Source: Rhodobiaceae bacterium | GTDB taxonomy: Bacteria; Pseudomonadota; Alphaproteobacteria; Rhizobiales; Tepidamorphaceae | Direction: 5' to 3' | Assembly (NCBI GenBank): GCA_020441995.1 | Contig: JAGRLC010000006.1 | Span: 7,381-64,404, forward strand | Length of the DNA stretch: 57,024 nucleotides | Shown: in pieces, positions 17,041-25,011 of the stretch | Numbering within the stretch: the first letter of the stretch is position 1 | How the letters are laid out: each line of letters begins with the position of its first letter | The notes under the pieces: generated by a model | What the model saw: the letters and a program-made list of their open reading frames with translations, nothing else | The model's database searches: none | Told to the model about the DNA's origin: nothing | Program-made: the position numbers and the translations under genes

Positions 17041-18293
17041 CGCAAGGGCGTGCGTATGTGGCGTGCGGCGGTGCCGATGATCAGCACGATCAGCACCAGC
17101 ACGGCGGGCGTTTTCGTCGATAGCGTGTTGTTTGTCAGCGCGACGGCGAGGAACAGCAGGCTGCCGAAAACCACCAGCGGCCGCGCGCCGCGCAGAAGAG
17201 TGCGAAGCATACCGAGAAAAGCGGCGACGAAGCCGATCGCGGCGAACAGGCCGAAATGCAAAATCCAGGCAACCGGAGAGCTTTCCAGCACCATAAGATC
17301 GAGCCTCTTAACCAGCTTCGCGATGTCTTCGGCAGGCATTCCGAAGAGGATTTCAGTCCACGAAACGAGGCCGAAAATATCGTAAATCCTGATGCGTGCC
17401 ATTGCGCTGGCGTCCGTCAGCCCGCGCGAGAAACGGTCGAGGAATCCGCTGAAGGCGAGAACGGTGATGGCGGCTGCCAGCAGGATCGCTCCGGCCACGA
17501 TCATCAACGCCTTGAGGCGGGCGCTCTGGCTGCTGGAGGCTGTCCTGATCGGTGCGGCAAGAATAACGACCGCTGTCGCGAGGCTGGCCGCCAGCATGGC
17601 AATGCGCGCGCTTGCCGCGGCAACACCGAGGAAAAGGATGCATATAGCTGCGATCCGCATGCTGCGCTGCCAGTCGCTTGCCGCAACGAAGGGGATGGCG
17701 GTCGAACACAGCAGGCCGAGCAACAGCGGATGGTCGAGAAGTCCCGTCGGTCTGAATTCGTGCTCCTCTATCGGGTAGGGGATCAGGCGAATGTGGGTGA
17801 CGAATTCGAAAATGCCGATGATCGCGCTGACGATCAGCACGAAGAGAACCAGATCGGCGGTGCGCGCCCGCATGTCCGGCGGCAACAGCAACAGGGTGAT
17901 GCCGCCAAGCGTTGCGGCAATATAGGTGTCGATCAGATAGCCGGCCGAGCCGAAATGGCCGGCAACGATGAGGTATGCGATCAGTAAAACGACAGCAACC
18001 GTGAACAGCGCCATCGCACGGATGCTGCGAAGCGTCCATGCGTCGACATAGGCGCGCAGTGTCAGCGGCACGATGATGGCCGCCGCCACGATCGCATAAG
18101 TGCCCGGGTGAAGTTTCTGGATAAACGAGCCTTTGTCGGTCGTGTACTCCATGAACAGGTTCAGCAGGTTCGCGGGCAAGCTCACGCGCAGCACAATGGC
18201 TGTCGCGGCAACCGCGAAAACTGCCGTAAGGAAAGCCGCGCTGTTGGCGCGGGAATTCCTCATGGGTGATCCTGCGTAATTGATCAATGTCAT
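17037..18293 (-). CDS. Polysaccharide polymerase-like membrane protein (VpsF/Wzy type)
   Basis: Integral membrane protein of 418 residues with about ten helices and a long extracytoplasmic section near 280-340. Features of the O-antigen ligase/polymerase superfamily are present: RPTGLLDHPLLLGLLCS in the middle and a run of small-residue helices containing ASARIAMLAASL. It resembles the VpsF family named in EPS clusters. The first gene of a three-gene operon, it is followed with ATGA overlap by the GH5 hydrolase. Two starts are possible: the listed ATG, or the ATG ten codons later (MRNSRANSAAF). The role would be to link flipped repeat units into polymer. A second, distinct polymerase candidate lies about 20 kb away. 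Confidence 0.7.
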   Translation of the reverse strand: MTLINYAGSPMRNSRANSAAFLTAVFAVAATAIVLRVSLPANLLNLFMEYTTDKGSFIQKLHPGTYAIVAAAIIVPLTLRAYVDAWTLRSIRAMALFTVAVVLLIAYLIVAGHFGSAGYLIDTYIAATLGGITLLLLPPDMRARTADLVLFVLIVSAIIGIFEFVTHIRLIPYPIEEHEFRPTGLLDHPLLLGLLCSTAIPFVAASDWQRSMRIAAICILFLGVAAASARIAMLAASLATAVVILAAPIRTASSSQSARLKALMIVAGAILLAAAITVLAFSGFLDRFSRGLTDASAMARIRIYDIFGLVSWTEILFGMPAEDIAKLVKRLDLMVLESSPVAWILHFGLFAAIGFVAAFLGMLRTLLRGARPLVVFGSLLFLAVALTNNTLSTKTPAVLVLIVLIIGTAARHIRTPLR

Positions 18294-18388
18294 TTAACCC
18301 TCTTTGACAAAAGGATTATCGAGGATCGCAAGTGCTAATGTAAGAGATCATTAGCTATTACGGTAAACTCCGCGAAGACCTGATTTGT

Positions 18389-19507
18389 ATGCGTATACTC
18401 GTCAACATGGTGACCAGTTCGCCCGACACGCTTTCGGGCATTTCGGTCTACGCGTGGAACCAGCTTCGTGCGCTCGTCGCGCATGGGGAGGCGGAATACA
18501 CGCTACTGACCAATTGGAGCCGCGAGGCCGTTGGCGCGTACCTTCCGCTCGACAAGATCGGCTTTATTCCGGCGTGGTCTCCGCGAAGCGAGAAGCTTGC
18601 GGTTTTCGTCAACGCATGGACGGCCTGGCGGACGGCGCGGCGGATCGGCGCGGACATCATCTTCACGCCGCATCCGCTGGGGGCGCTGGCCGGTGGCCGG
18701 GCGCGCGTAAGCGTCGTGCATGATCTTTACCGCGATACGCATGCGCATCTTTTCCGTCTTGACCGGCGCTGGACCTGGAAGCTGCTGTTTCCGATGTGCC
18801 TGGCCGCGACCCATCGCGTCATTTGCGTTTCGTCGGCCACGCAATCCGATCTGTCCCGGTACTATCCTCGCTCTTCGGCTCGCACGGCCGTAGTTCATGA
18901 GGCTCCGACGATCGCCGTTCCCGGAGAGGATACAGCGCCGCTGGAAGGCCGCTACGGCCTCATCGTTGCCAATGCCGCACCGACGAAGAATCTCACAAGC
19001 CTGATCACGGCGCTGGATATTCTAAAGGACGATGCGGATGTGCCGCCGGTGGTCTGGGTGGGGCGTGATGACAGTGGCGACATGGCGCGCGCGCGGGCCA
19101 GGCACCCCGGCCTGTCGAACTTCATCGAAGCGGGCAGCAAGACCGAGCAGGAGTTGGCAACGCTCTACCGCCATGCGGCGTTTCTCGTTGTCCCGTCCCT
19201 GATCGAGGGTTTTTGCCTGCCGGTTGTCGAGGCGCACAGCTACGGTGTGCCGGTTGTGTGTTCCGACATTCCCGTTCTGCGGGAAGTTGCCGGCATGGGT
19301 GCGCTCTATTTCGATCCGGACAATCCGTCCTCGATTGCAGATACCCTGAAGGCCGTTTGCGCCAACGCGGACCTGCATGCGGAATTGCGCACAGAAGCCT
19401 CACGTAATGCGGAGCGTTTCTCGTGGAGCCGCGCAGCGGAGCAGATACATGCTCTGTTCAGCCAGACCTTGCGTGAGCAAGGAGCAGGCGCACCCCCTCA
19501 GGGCTGA
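18389..19507 (+). CDS. Glycosyltransferase family 4
   Basis: GT-B-fold retaining sugar transferase of 372 residues, predicted to be cytoplasmic. The N-terminal acceptor domain starts MRILVNMVTSSPDTLSGISVY. The C-terminal donor domain has YGLIVANAAPTKNL at the inter-domain junction and PSLIEGFCLPVVEA, which holds the EX7E motif. It is preceded by a divergent, relatively AT-rich 95-bp region shared with the polymerase gene and is transcribed alone on this strand; the next gene converges after 25 bp. It probably adds one sugar of the EPS repeat unit; the sugar and linkage cannot be read from sequence. Confidence 0.85.
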   Translation: MRILVNMVTSSPDTLSGISVYAWNQLRALVAHGEAEYTLLTNWSREAVGAYLPLDKIGFIPAWSPRSEKLAVFVNAWTAWRTARRIGADIIFTPHPLGALAGGRARVSVVHDLYRDTHAHLFRLDRRWTWKLLFPMCLAATHRVICVSSATQSDLSRYYPRSSARTAVVHEAPTIAVPGEDTAPLEGRYGLIVANAAPTKNLTSLITALDILKDDADVPPVVWVGRDDSGDMARARARHPGLSNFIEAGSKTEQELATLYRHAAFLVVPSLIEGFCLPVVEAHSYGVPVVCSDIPVLREVAGMGALYFDPDNPSSIADTLKAVCANADLHAELRTEASRNAERFSWSRAAEQIHALFSQTLREQGAGAPPQG

Positions 19508-19532
19508 ACTGAACGGATCCCGGAAGCCTGGA

Positions 19533-20672
19533 TCAGGCAGCCGGCGACTTGCGCGCCATGCAGGGATTTTCCGCTGAATGGTGCGGGTCCGCGATCTCCC
19601 GCCAGATGTCGGTCAGCCGCTGCGAGTACCCAGGCAGGGAGAGGTGCTGCCTTTGGAATACGTGGGCGTTTGCGCCCAGTTTCATGCGCAGCGCCTTGTC
19701 GGTGATCACACGCCGCAACGCTTGCGCAAGCGCATCGATATCGCCTGGCTGAACCAGCAGGCCGGTCTTGCCGTCGCGAATGATGTCCTGCGTCGCGCCG
19801 ACCGGCGTCGTCACGACCGCAAGCCCGTATGCCATGCCTTCGATAACCGACATGGGCAGGTTCTCGGCGAAAGAGGGCAGCGCGAGAACGTTTGCCTCCC
19901 TCAGCATTTGCGCGGTGCTTGCGGCATCCATCCAACCTGGAACGTCGATGCGTTCCATCAACCCTGCCGCCGCAACGGCCGCTTTCGTGGTTCCGATGTC
20001 GCCATCGCCGGCTATGACGCAGTGCCAGTCAGGCAGGTCTTTAAGCTTCGCCAGAGCTGAAACGAGCTGCGGAGTGCCCTTCCGTGCGCCTAGCCGCCCG
20101 ATAAACAGGATGCGGGCCTCGTCCGGAGCGGGCGATGACTGGCGCGGGGCCTGTGGCGCGGTTGCGTTGGGTAGGATCATGATGTGTCCGGCAGCTTCGG
20201 GAACGATGCCGCGCATGAATTCCGCCCATGGCGTTCCCAGAACCAGAATGCGCGATGCGCGCATCAGCATGGTCCGGATCATTGCTCTGCGGACCTTGCC
20301 GCAACGGTTCCAGAATTCCCTGAACTCCGATCCGTGCAGGTGGATCAGATACGGCAATCCGGCGATACGGCATGCGGCCGCAAGCAGTATTTTCCGGTAG
20401 CTGCTGCCGTTGGACGACAGGTTGATGTGAACCGCGTCGGCGCGTTGCAGCAATCCGGCAAGAAGGATGCGGCATATGGCGACCGGCATGAACCAGAGCA
20501 TCGCGGCGAGCTTCGGCCCCCGGCTGGTGATCCGTTCAATCGACACGGTGTCCGCTTCTTCGAACGCGCCGCAAACGCCGTCCATCAGCCGGTCGATCCC
20601 GCCATTGCCGCCACGGCCCAGCGGCGAAACCAGCAGGATGCGCAGGTGCGGCTTGTCTGCTGATGCGCTCAT
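19533..20672 (-). CDS. Glycosyltransferase family 4
   Basis: GT-B retaining transferase of 379 residues. The start MSASADKPHLRILLVSPLG is preferred over an upstream ATG because it shares ATGA with the stop of the preceding CapK-like gene and puts the first beta strand at the usual place. The N-terminal GRGGNGGIDRLMDG loop is the acceptor-side glycine-rich segment. ARILFIGRLGARKGT opens the donor domain, and LPSFAENLPMSVIEGMAYG carries EX7E. It is the last gene of the wecB-flippase-CapK-GT4 operon. The role is most likely addition of one residue to the lipid-linked repeat unit. Confidence 0.87.
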   Translation of the reverse strand: MSASADKPHLRILLVSPLGRGGNGGIDRLMDGVCGAFEEADTVSIERITSRGPKLAAMLWFMPVAICRILLAGLLQRADAVHINLSSNGSSYRKILLAAACRIAGLPYLIHLHGSEFREFWNRCGKVRRAMIRTMLMRASRILVLGTPWAEFMRGIVPEAAGHIMILPNATAPQAPRQSSPAPDEARILFIGRLGARKGTPQLVSALAKLKDLPDWHCVIAGDGDIGTTKAAVAAAGLMERIDVPGWMDAASTAQMLREANVLALPSFAENLPMSVIEGMAYGLAVVTTPVGATQDIIRDGKTGLLVQPGDIDALAQALRRVITDKALRMKLGANAHVFQRQHLSLPGYSQRLTDIWREIADPHHSAENPCMARKSPAA

Positions 20673-21973
20673 TGCTCGGATTCCATCTCGTTGATGAACA
20701 GGGGCATCTTGCCAGCCTTCGTACGCAGCGGTTTGTCGATTGTGCGGATTTCGCAACTGACCGAGGACGGTACCTTGTTCGCAAACCGTTGCCGGAGTGT
20801 TGAAACGGTCGACTCGTCAAATCCTGACGTTGGAACGATCAATATTTCCACACGGTCGAAATTCTTCTGGACGATTTGTGTCGACGCGACGCCGCATATG
20901 TCGCGGATGATCTGGTTCAGGCCGACAATGCGGGTCCCGTCAGCCAGAGTGAGAAACTCGCACAAGCGCCCGGAAATGCCCGCAAAGGGTTCCAGGCCTA
21001 ATGCGATGCGCCTCATCCGCTCCTCATCCGCATCGCCGTCGATTTCCACGATGTCGCCGGTGCGGTAGCGGATCAGGAATTGCGCGGTGTTGTGCAGGCT
21101 TGTGCCAACAGCCTCCAGGCCGAACTCCGAGGGGGTGAATTCAACCGCGCCGTATTCGGGGCGGAACCAGTATTGGCCGTCCTCGATGCTCCAGGCGCAG
21201 GCGACGCGTTCCGATTGGCCGTAGTAGTCCAGCATGACCGAGCCGAGTTGTGCGCTAGCGCGGGAACGCAGGTCATGGGCAGGCGCCTCGCACGAGGTTA
21301 TGACCAGCGGTATGCGCAGCTTGTGCGGCGTGTCTTCCAGAAACCGCAGCAGCAGATCGAAGCTCGCCGCGTAGGCAAACAGGAAGTCCGGCCTGAATTC
21401 GCGGATGAAGTCGGCGTAAAGCGGAAATGTCCGCTTGTTCAGGTGCTGCGTCGAAAGGGCCGCCTTGTTGGGCGAAAAGTGTTTCCAGAAGGGGGGCTCG
21501 ACGTCGTCGGGATGCTTGAAGGTGTCCGCGCGCAGAAGCAGGACCCGCGCCGATATCGGGTCGAACCCTGCCTTGGAGATGAGATGATCGATAGTCGCCT
21601 GCTCGTGGAAAACCATGCTCGGAGAGCGCCACAGTACGAGCGGGATGCCCGTTGAGCCACTGGTGACGGCACGGGCCGCGATGCGCATGTTTGAAGGCCG
21701 CATGGCCTCGCCATGTTCGCGTACTGTTGGCTTGTCGAGCAGCGGGAAGGCGTTGATCGCCCCGTGGATGCCGCGCTCCTTGTAATAGGGCGCATTGCCG
21801 GCGGCGCGCAGAACTTCCGCAAGGCCGGTTTCCTGCCTGAGCTTGCGCCCGGAAAGGTCCATGTCATCTGTTTCGGCGATCTCCGCCCTCAGCCGGTTGT
21901 AGAGCCATGGTGGTCTGCGCACCAGCGTGTCGACGGGGGTAACCCGCTTGGCAAGATCCTGTATCCGCATCAT
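20669..21973 (-). CDS. Phenylacetate-CoA ligase-like (CapK family) adenylate-forming enzyme
   Basis: ANL-superfamily protein of 434 residues similar to PaaK and CapK. The ATP-loop SGSTGIPLVLWRS, the adenine-side DYYGQSERVACAW, the ribose-binding YRTGD and a C-terminal KAGKMPLF with the late lysine are all present, so an adenylating activity is credible. Its stop overlaps the downstream GT4 start and its start overlaps the upstream flippase stop (ATGA at both ends). CapK-family genes occur widely in capsule and EPS loci. Their substrate is mostly unknown; an acyl or amino-acyl group for decorating the polymer is a reasonable guess. It is not a phenylacetate catabolic gene here, as no paa neighbours are seen. 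Confidence 0.85.
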   Translation of the reverse strand: MMRIQDLAKRVTPVDTLVRRPPWLYNRLRAEIAETDDMDLSGRKLRQETGLAEVLRAAGNAPYYKERGIHGAINAFPLLDKPTVREHGEAMRPSNMRIAARAVTSGSTGIPLVLWRSPSMVFHEQATIDHLISKAGFDPISARVLLLRADTFKHPDDVEPPFWKHFSPNKAALSTQHLNKRTFPLYADFIREFRPDFLFAYAASFDLLLRFLEDTPHKLRIPLVITSCEAPAHDLRSRASAQLGSVMLDYYGQSERVACAWSIEDGQYWFRPEYGAVEFTPSEFGLEAVGTSLHNTAQFLIRYRTGDIVEIDGDADEERMRRIALGLEPFAGISGRLCEFLTLADGTRIVGLNQIIRDICGVASTQIVQKNFDRVEILIVPTSGFDESTVSTLRQRFANKVPSSVSCEIRTIDKPLRTKAGKMPLFINEMESEQ

Positions 21974-23448
21974 TGCGCAGGCCCCTGTATCGCAAGGGCA
22001 TTGCCTGCCTGCGGCAGCCAGGGTTCGCTGATCATCGACATCACGGAAAAGCCAAGCAGACGCAAGGCAAGCAGATAGGTTGCAAGCAGCGTTAGCCCTC
22101 CGGCCAGCAGGCTGGCGAAATTGCCGTAATCCGATACAGCTCCGGCCACGGCATGACTGGCGAAACCGGATGCCGCGGCAGCCACGGCAATCGCGATGAG
22201 CCGCGACCAGGGCAGGTCGATCGCAACGGCGCGCTGCGCAAGGACGCCCGAGACGGCAAGAGCGATTGCGCCTCCGGCGAGATAGGCGAGGGCGGCCCCG
22301 TCCGCACCGTCAAACCATATCATCGCTGCGCTGATGCTCAGGCTGATCGCGGAGACCGGCAGCATGTAGGCGATCAGCAGGCCGGTGCGCTTCGTCATGT
22401 AGAAACTGTTGTCGAAGACGAACTGCTTGAGGTTCACGCACAAGGTGGCAAGCGCGATCGGGGCGACCAGCCCGGTTGCCGTCACAGCGATGTCTTGCGG
22501 AAACAGGAACTGGCTCAGGGGCGCGGCCATCGCGGCAAGACCCGCGACGATGATGGCGCCGATGCCGCTCATGCTGACAAGCAGGGCGGCCTGGGCCTCT
22601 GCGGTTGCGCGTGCTCCCCCCGTTTCGTGGATGCGGGCAAGCTTGGGGAAGGTGAATGTGTTCATCGCGGAAAGAAACAGAACCACCGCTTGCCGTGAGA
22701 TGGCGAACGCGGCGGCATAGACGCCAACAGCCGCGGGGCCCGCCAGCGCATTGAGGATGAAGCGGTCGTACCAGCCTATGCCATAGGCGAGGGCAGCAAC
22801 CACAGCCACGGGTGCGCCGAATGCGAATGCCGTCGCATATCCCGCTTTTGAACGGGCCGCGCGCGGGCGCGGTTGCGACCGGAAGATGGCGATAAGCCCG
22901 GCAAATGCACAAAGCGCCGTCGCGGCGGCAAGGCCAATGGCTGCAAGCGCGTAACTGTGGGTCAGTGCGGCGATGACCACGGCCGCCCCGCACGCCAGCA
23001 CCGAGCGCGATATCTCGACAGCGGCAAAGCCGAGATGGTTCTGCTGTTGCTGCATAAGCGTCTGGCACAGCCGCAGCAGGGCAAAGGCGGCAATGTAGGA
23101 GACACTTGCAAACGCAAAGGCCGCCGTGTCCGGCGCGTCGACCAGATAGGCCACAATGAGCGCGGCCATGGCGGCGGCAAAGGTCATCGCGCCATAGAGC
23201 GCCAGCGTGCGCCCCATGCGTACCGACCCGATCAACGGGCGGCCCGCCTGTTCACGCAAGACATGGATGCGGATCCAGTTGTTGGCGATCATGTCGAGCA
23301 TTTCGCCGGTGGCGACGACGAGCGCGAAGAAACCGTATTCTGCGGTGCCAAGAAACCGCGTGATGACCACCAGAACGGCAAGCATTCCCGCGCGCCCGGC
23401 AATGCCGGAAGCCAGATACAGGACATAGCTGGGGCTGCGGCGGGACAT
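21970..23448 (-). CDS. Oligosaccharide flippase, Wzx/MATE-like
   Basis: Polytopic membrane protein of 492 residues with about fourteen hydrophobic segments, of the polysaccharide biosynthesis/MVF superfamily. The N-terminus SPSYVLYLASGIAGRAGMLA followed by TRFLGTAEYGFFALV is the typical first helix pair of Wzx-type exporters. It would flip undecaprenyl-pyrophosphate-linked repeat units to the periplasmic face. The stop overlaps the CapK-like start. A 113-bp gap with a strong hairpin separates it from wecB upstream. It is the only recognisable Wzx in the window, although two polymerase-like and two initiating transferase genes are present. Confidence 0.87.
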   Translation of the reverse strand: MSRRSPSYVLYLASGIAGRAGMLAVLVVITRFLGTAEYGFFALVVATGEMLDMIANNWIRIHVLREQAGRPLIGSVRMGRTLALYGAMTFAAAMAALIVAYLVDAPDTAAFAFASVSYIAAFALLRLCQTLMQQQQNHLGFAAVEISRSVLACGAAVVIAALTHSYALAAIGLAAATALCAFAGLIAIFRSQPRPRAARSKAGYATAFAFGAPVAVVAALAYGIGWYDRFILNALAGPAAVGVYAAAFAISRQAVVLFLSAMNTFTFPKLARIHETGGARATAEAQAALLVSMSGIGAIIVAGLAAMAAPLSQFLFPQDIAVTATGLVAPIALATLCVNLKQFVFDNSFYMTKRTGLLIAYMLPVSAISLSISAAMIWFDGADGAALAYLAGGAIALAVSGVLAQRAVAIDLPWSRLIAIAVAAAASGFASHAVAGAVSDYGNFASLLAGGLTLLATYLLALRLLGFSVMSMISEPWLPQAGNALAIQGPAQ

Positions 23449-23516
23449 GCTCTGCTCAACGGTTCTGATCTGTCGCCCCGGCGTGACCGGGCGCGCCGGG
23501 AGCGTTGCGTTGGTAC

Positions 23517-23549
23517 GGACACGGCCGGCTGACGCGCCGGCTCATGTCC
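23517..23549. promoter_or_regulatory. Strong hairpin between wecB and the flippase gene
   Basis: GGACA - CG - GCCGGC - TGACGC - GCCGGC - TCA - TGTCC: an 11-bp two-part stem with a small internal loop. It sits between the wecB stop and the flippase start on the minus strand and has no U-tract on either side. It may lower read-through or protect the upstream mRNA. Function is unproven. Confidence 0.4.
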
Positions 23550-23561
23550 AATAGTCCTGTC

Positions 23562-24755
23562 TCAGCCGATGGCCGAGGAGGGAAGCTGCATCGCGACGGG
23601 AGCGGCTGTCACCGCCGACTCATACGTCGAGATGGAGCGGTGCCATGTCAGCAGATCCTTGATGATGCGCCGTGCGGCGAGCCCGTCGCCATAGGGATTC
23701 TTGCCTGTCGCCATGGCGGCGTATCGTTCCGGGCTGTCGAGAAGCTGGTTCACATGGGTAACGATGGTCGCCGGGTCCGTTGTGACCAGCCGCGAAACGC
23801 CCGCATCGACGCCTTCCATGCGCTCGCTCGTGTCGCGCATGACCAGGACCGGTTTGCCAAGCGACGGCGCTTCTTCCTGAACGCCGCCGGAATCCGTCAG
23901 GATCAGGTGCGCGCGGTCCATCAGATAGACAAAGGCGGCATAGTCGAGCGGATCGATCAGCGAGACATTGTCGAGGTCGCCAAGCAGCCTGTGCACCGGT
24001 TCCTGGACGTTGGGATTGAGATGAACGGGGTAGCAGACCTGTACATCGTCGCGCTTCGCGATGGTGCGGATGGCGCTGCAGATACGCTCAAAACCCGCGC
24101 CGAAACTTTCGCGCCGGTGCCCCGTGACGAGGACCAGTTTCCGGCTACCGGAAATGAACGAGAAGCGCTTGTCGAGACTGTCGCGCAGCGGCTTTTCCGA
24201 GATGATCCGCTGATGCATGTAGAGCAGTGCGTCGATCACCGTGTTGCCGGTCACGCGAACCGCGTCGGGCAGATGGCCTTCGTCGAGAAGCGCCTTCTTT
24301 GCCGCGTGCGTCGGCGCGTAGTGACGCGTCGCAATGACCGAGGTCATGCGCCGGTTGGCTTCTTCGGGCCACGGACTGAACAGATCGCCGGTGCGCAGGC
24401 CCGCCTCGACGTGCCCGACCGGAATGCCCCGGTAGAAGGCGGCCATGGCGGCGGCCCAGCTTGTCGTCGTGTCGCCCTGAACAAGCACGATGTCGGGCGC
24501 GAACTCGCCAAGGATCGGGTCAAGCTTGCCGACAATCCTGACGAAAACATCGTTCAGGCTCTGGTTCTGCTTCATCACGTTGAGGTCGTAATCGGCCTTG
24601 ATGTCGAAGCTTGCCATCACGTTGGACAACATCGTCTTGTGCTGTCCGGTGACGCAGATGCGCGCATCAACACCGATGGTGCGGCGGAATTCATGAACGA
24701 TCGGAGCCATCTTGATGGCCTCCGGCCGGGTACCGAAGATCAGTAGGGCTTTCAC
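23562..24755 (-). CDS. wecB: UDP-N-acetylglucosamine 2-epimerase (non-hydrolysing)
   Basis: Converts UDP-GlcNAc to UDP-ManNAc in the cytoplasm. The 397-residue protein shows the family signatures GTRPEAIKMAPIVHEF, VTGQHKTML, VLVQGDTTTSWA, VGHVEAGLRTGD, TGHRRESFG and LTDSGGVQEEAPSLGKPVLV. The loop after these reads MRDTSERMEG rather than the usual RDTTERPE, a small departure near the active site. It heads the minus-strand operon with the flippase, CapK-like enzyme and GT4, so ManNAc (or a derivative such as ManNAcA) is a likely component of the polymer. The separate dehydrogenase gene in the next operon looks AlgD-like rather than WecC-like. Confidence 0.93.
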   Translation of the reverse strand: MKALLIFGTRPEAIKMAPIVHEFRRTIGVDARICVTGQHKTMLSNVMASFDIKADYDLNVMKQNQSLNDVFVRIVGKLDPILGEFAPDIVLVQGDTTTSWAAAMAAFYRGIPVGHVEAGLRTGDLFSPWPEEANRRMTSVIATRHYAPTHAAKKALLDEGHLPDAVRVTGNTVIDALLYMHQRIISEKPLRDSLDKRFSFISGSRKLVLVTGHRRESFGAGFERICSAIRTIAKRDDVQVCYPVHLNPNVQEPVHRLLGDLDNVSLIDPLDYAAFVYLMDRAHLILTDSGGVQEEAPSLGKPVLVMRDTSERMEGVDAGVSRLVTTDPATIVTHVNQLLDSPERYAAMATGKNPYGDGLAARRIIKDLLTWHRSISTYESAVTAAPVAMQLPSSAIG

Positions 24756-25011
24756 CTTCTGCCTCGCCTGCTTGCCTGTTGGGACCGGGTCTTTCGCCCG
24801 TTGTGGCTTAAATAAAGCAGAAACTATAATAGGCGTGGAAAGCGACTGATATTAAGGTTAAATGAGTTCGTTAATTGGTTAAATTAAAGATGATAACCTT
24901 CACAATTAATATTAATACCTAGAATGCCGCATAGAATAGCGTTGAATGTTTCAGGTTAAGGGGTGGGTAACGTATCTATAGTGCGCAACCAATCGCCCGG
25001 AGCCATCGCCT
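24756..25011. promoter_or_regulatory. AT-rich divergent control region between wecB and the lyase-wzz operon
   Basis: About 250 bp with no gene. The part from about 24805 to 24955 is clearly AT-rich against a GC-rich background and contains repeated TTAA and ATTAAT motifs (GGTTAAATG, GTTAATTGGTTAAATTAA, ACAATTAATATTAAT). Both flanking operons start here, so it should hold two promoters and regulator sites; rhizobial EPS promoters are often controlled by MucR/Ros-type proteins that favour AT-rich DNA. I could not place -35/-10 boxes with confidence. GGAG (24999-25002) precedes the GTG start of the lyase gene by nine bases. Confidence 0.45.
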
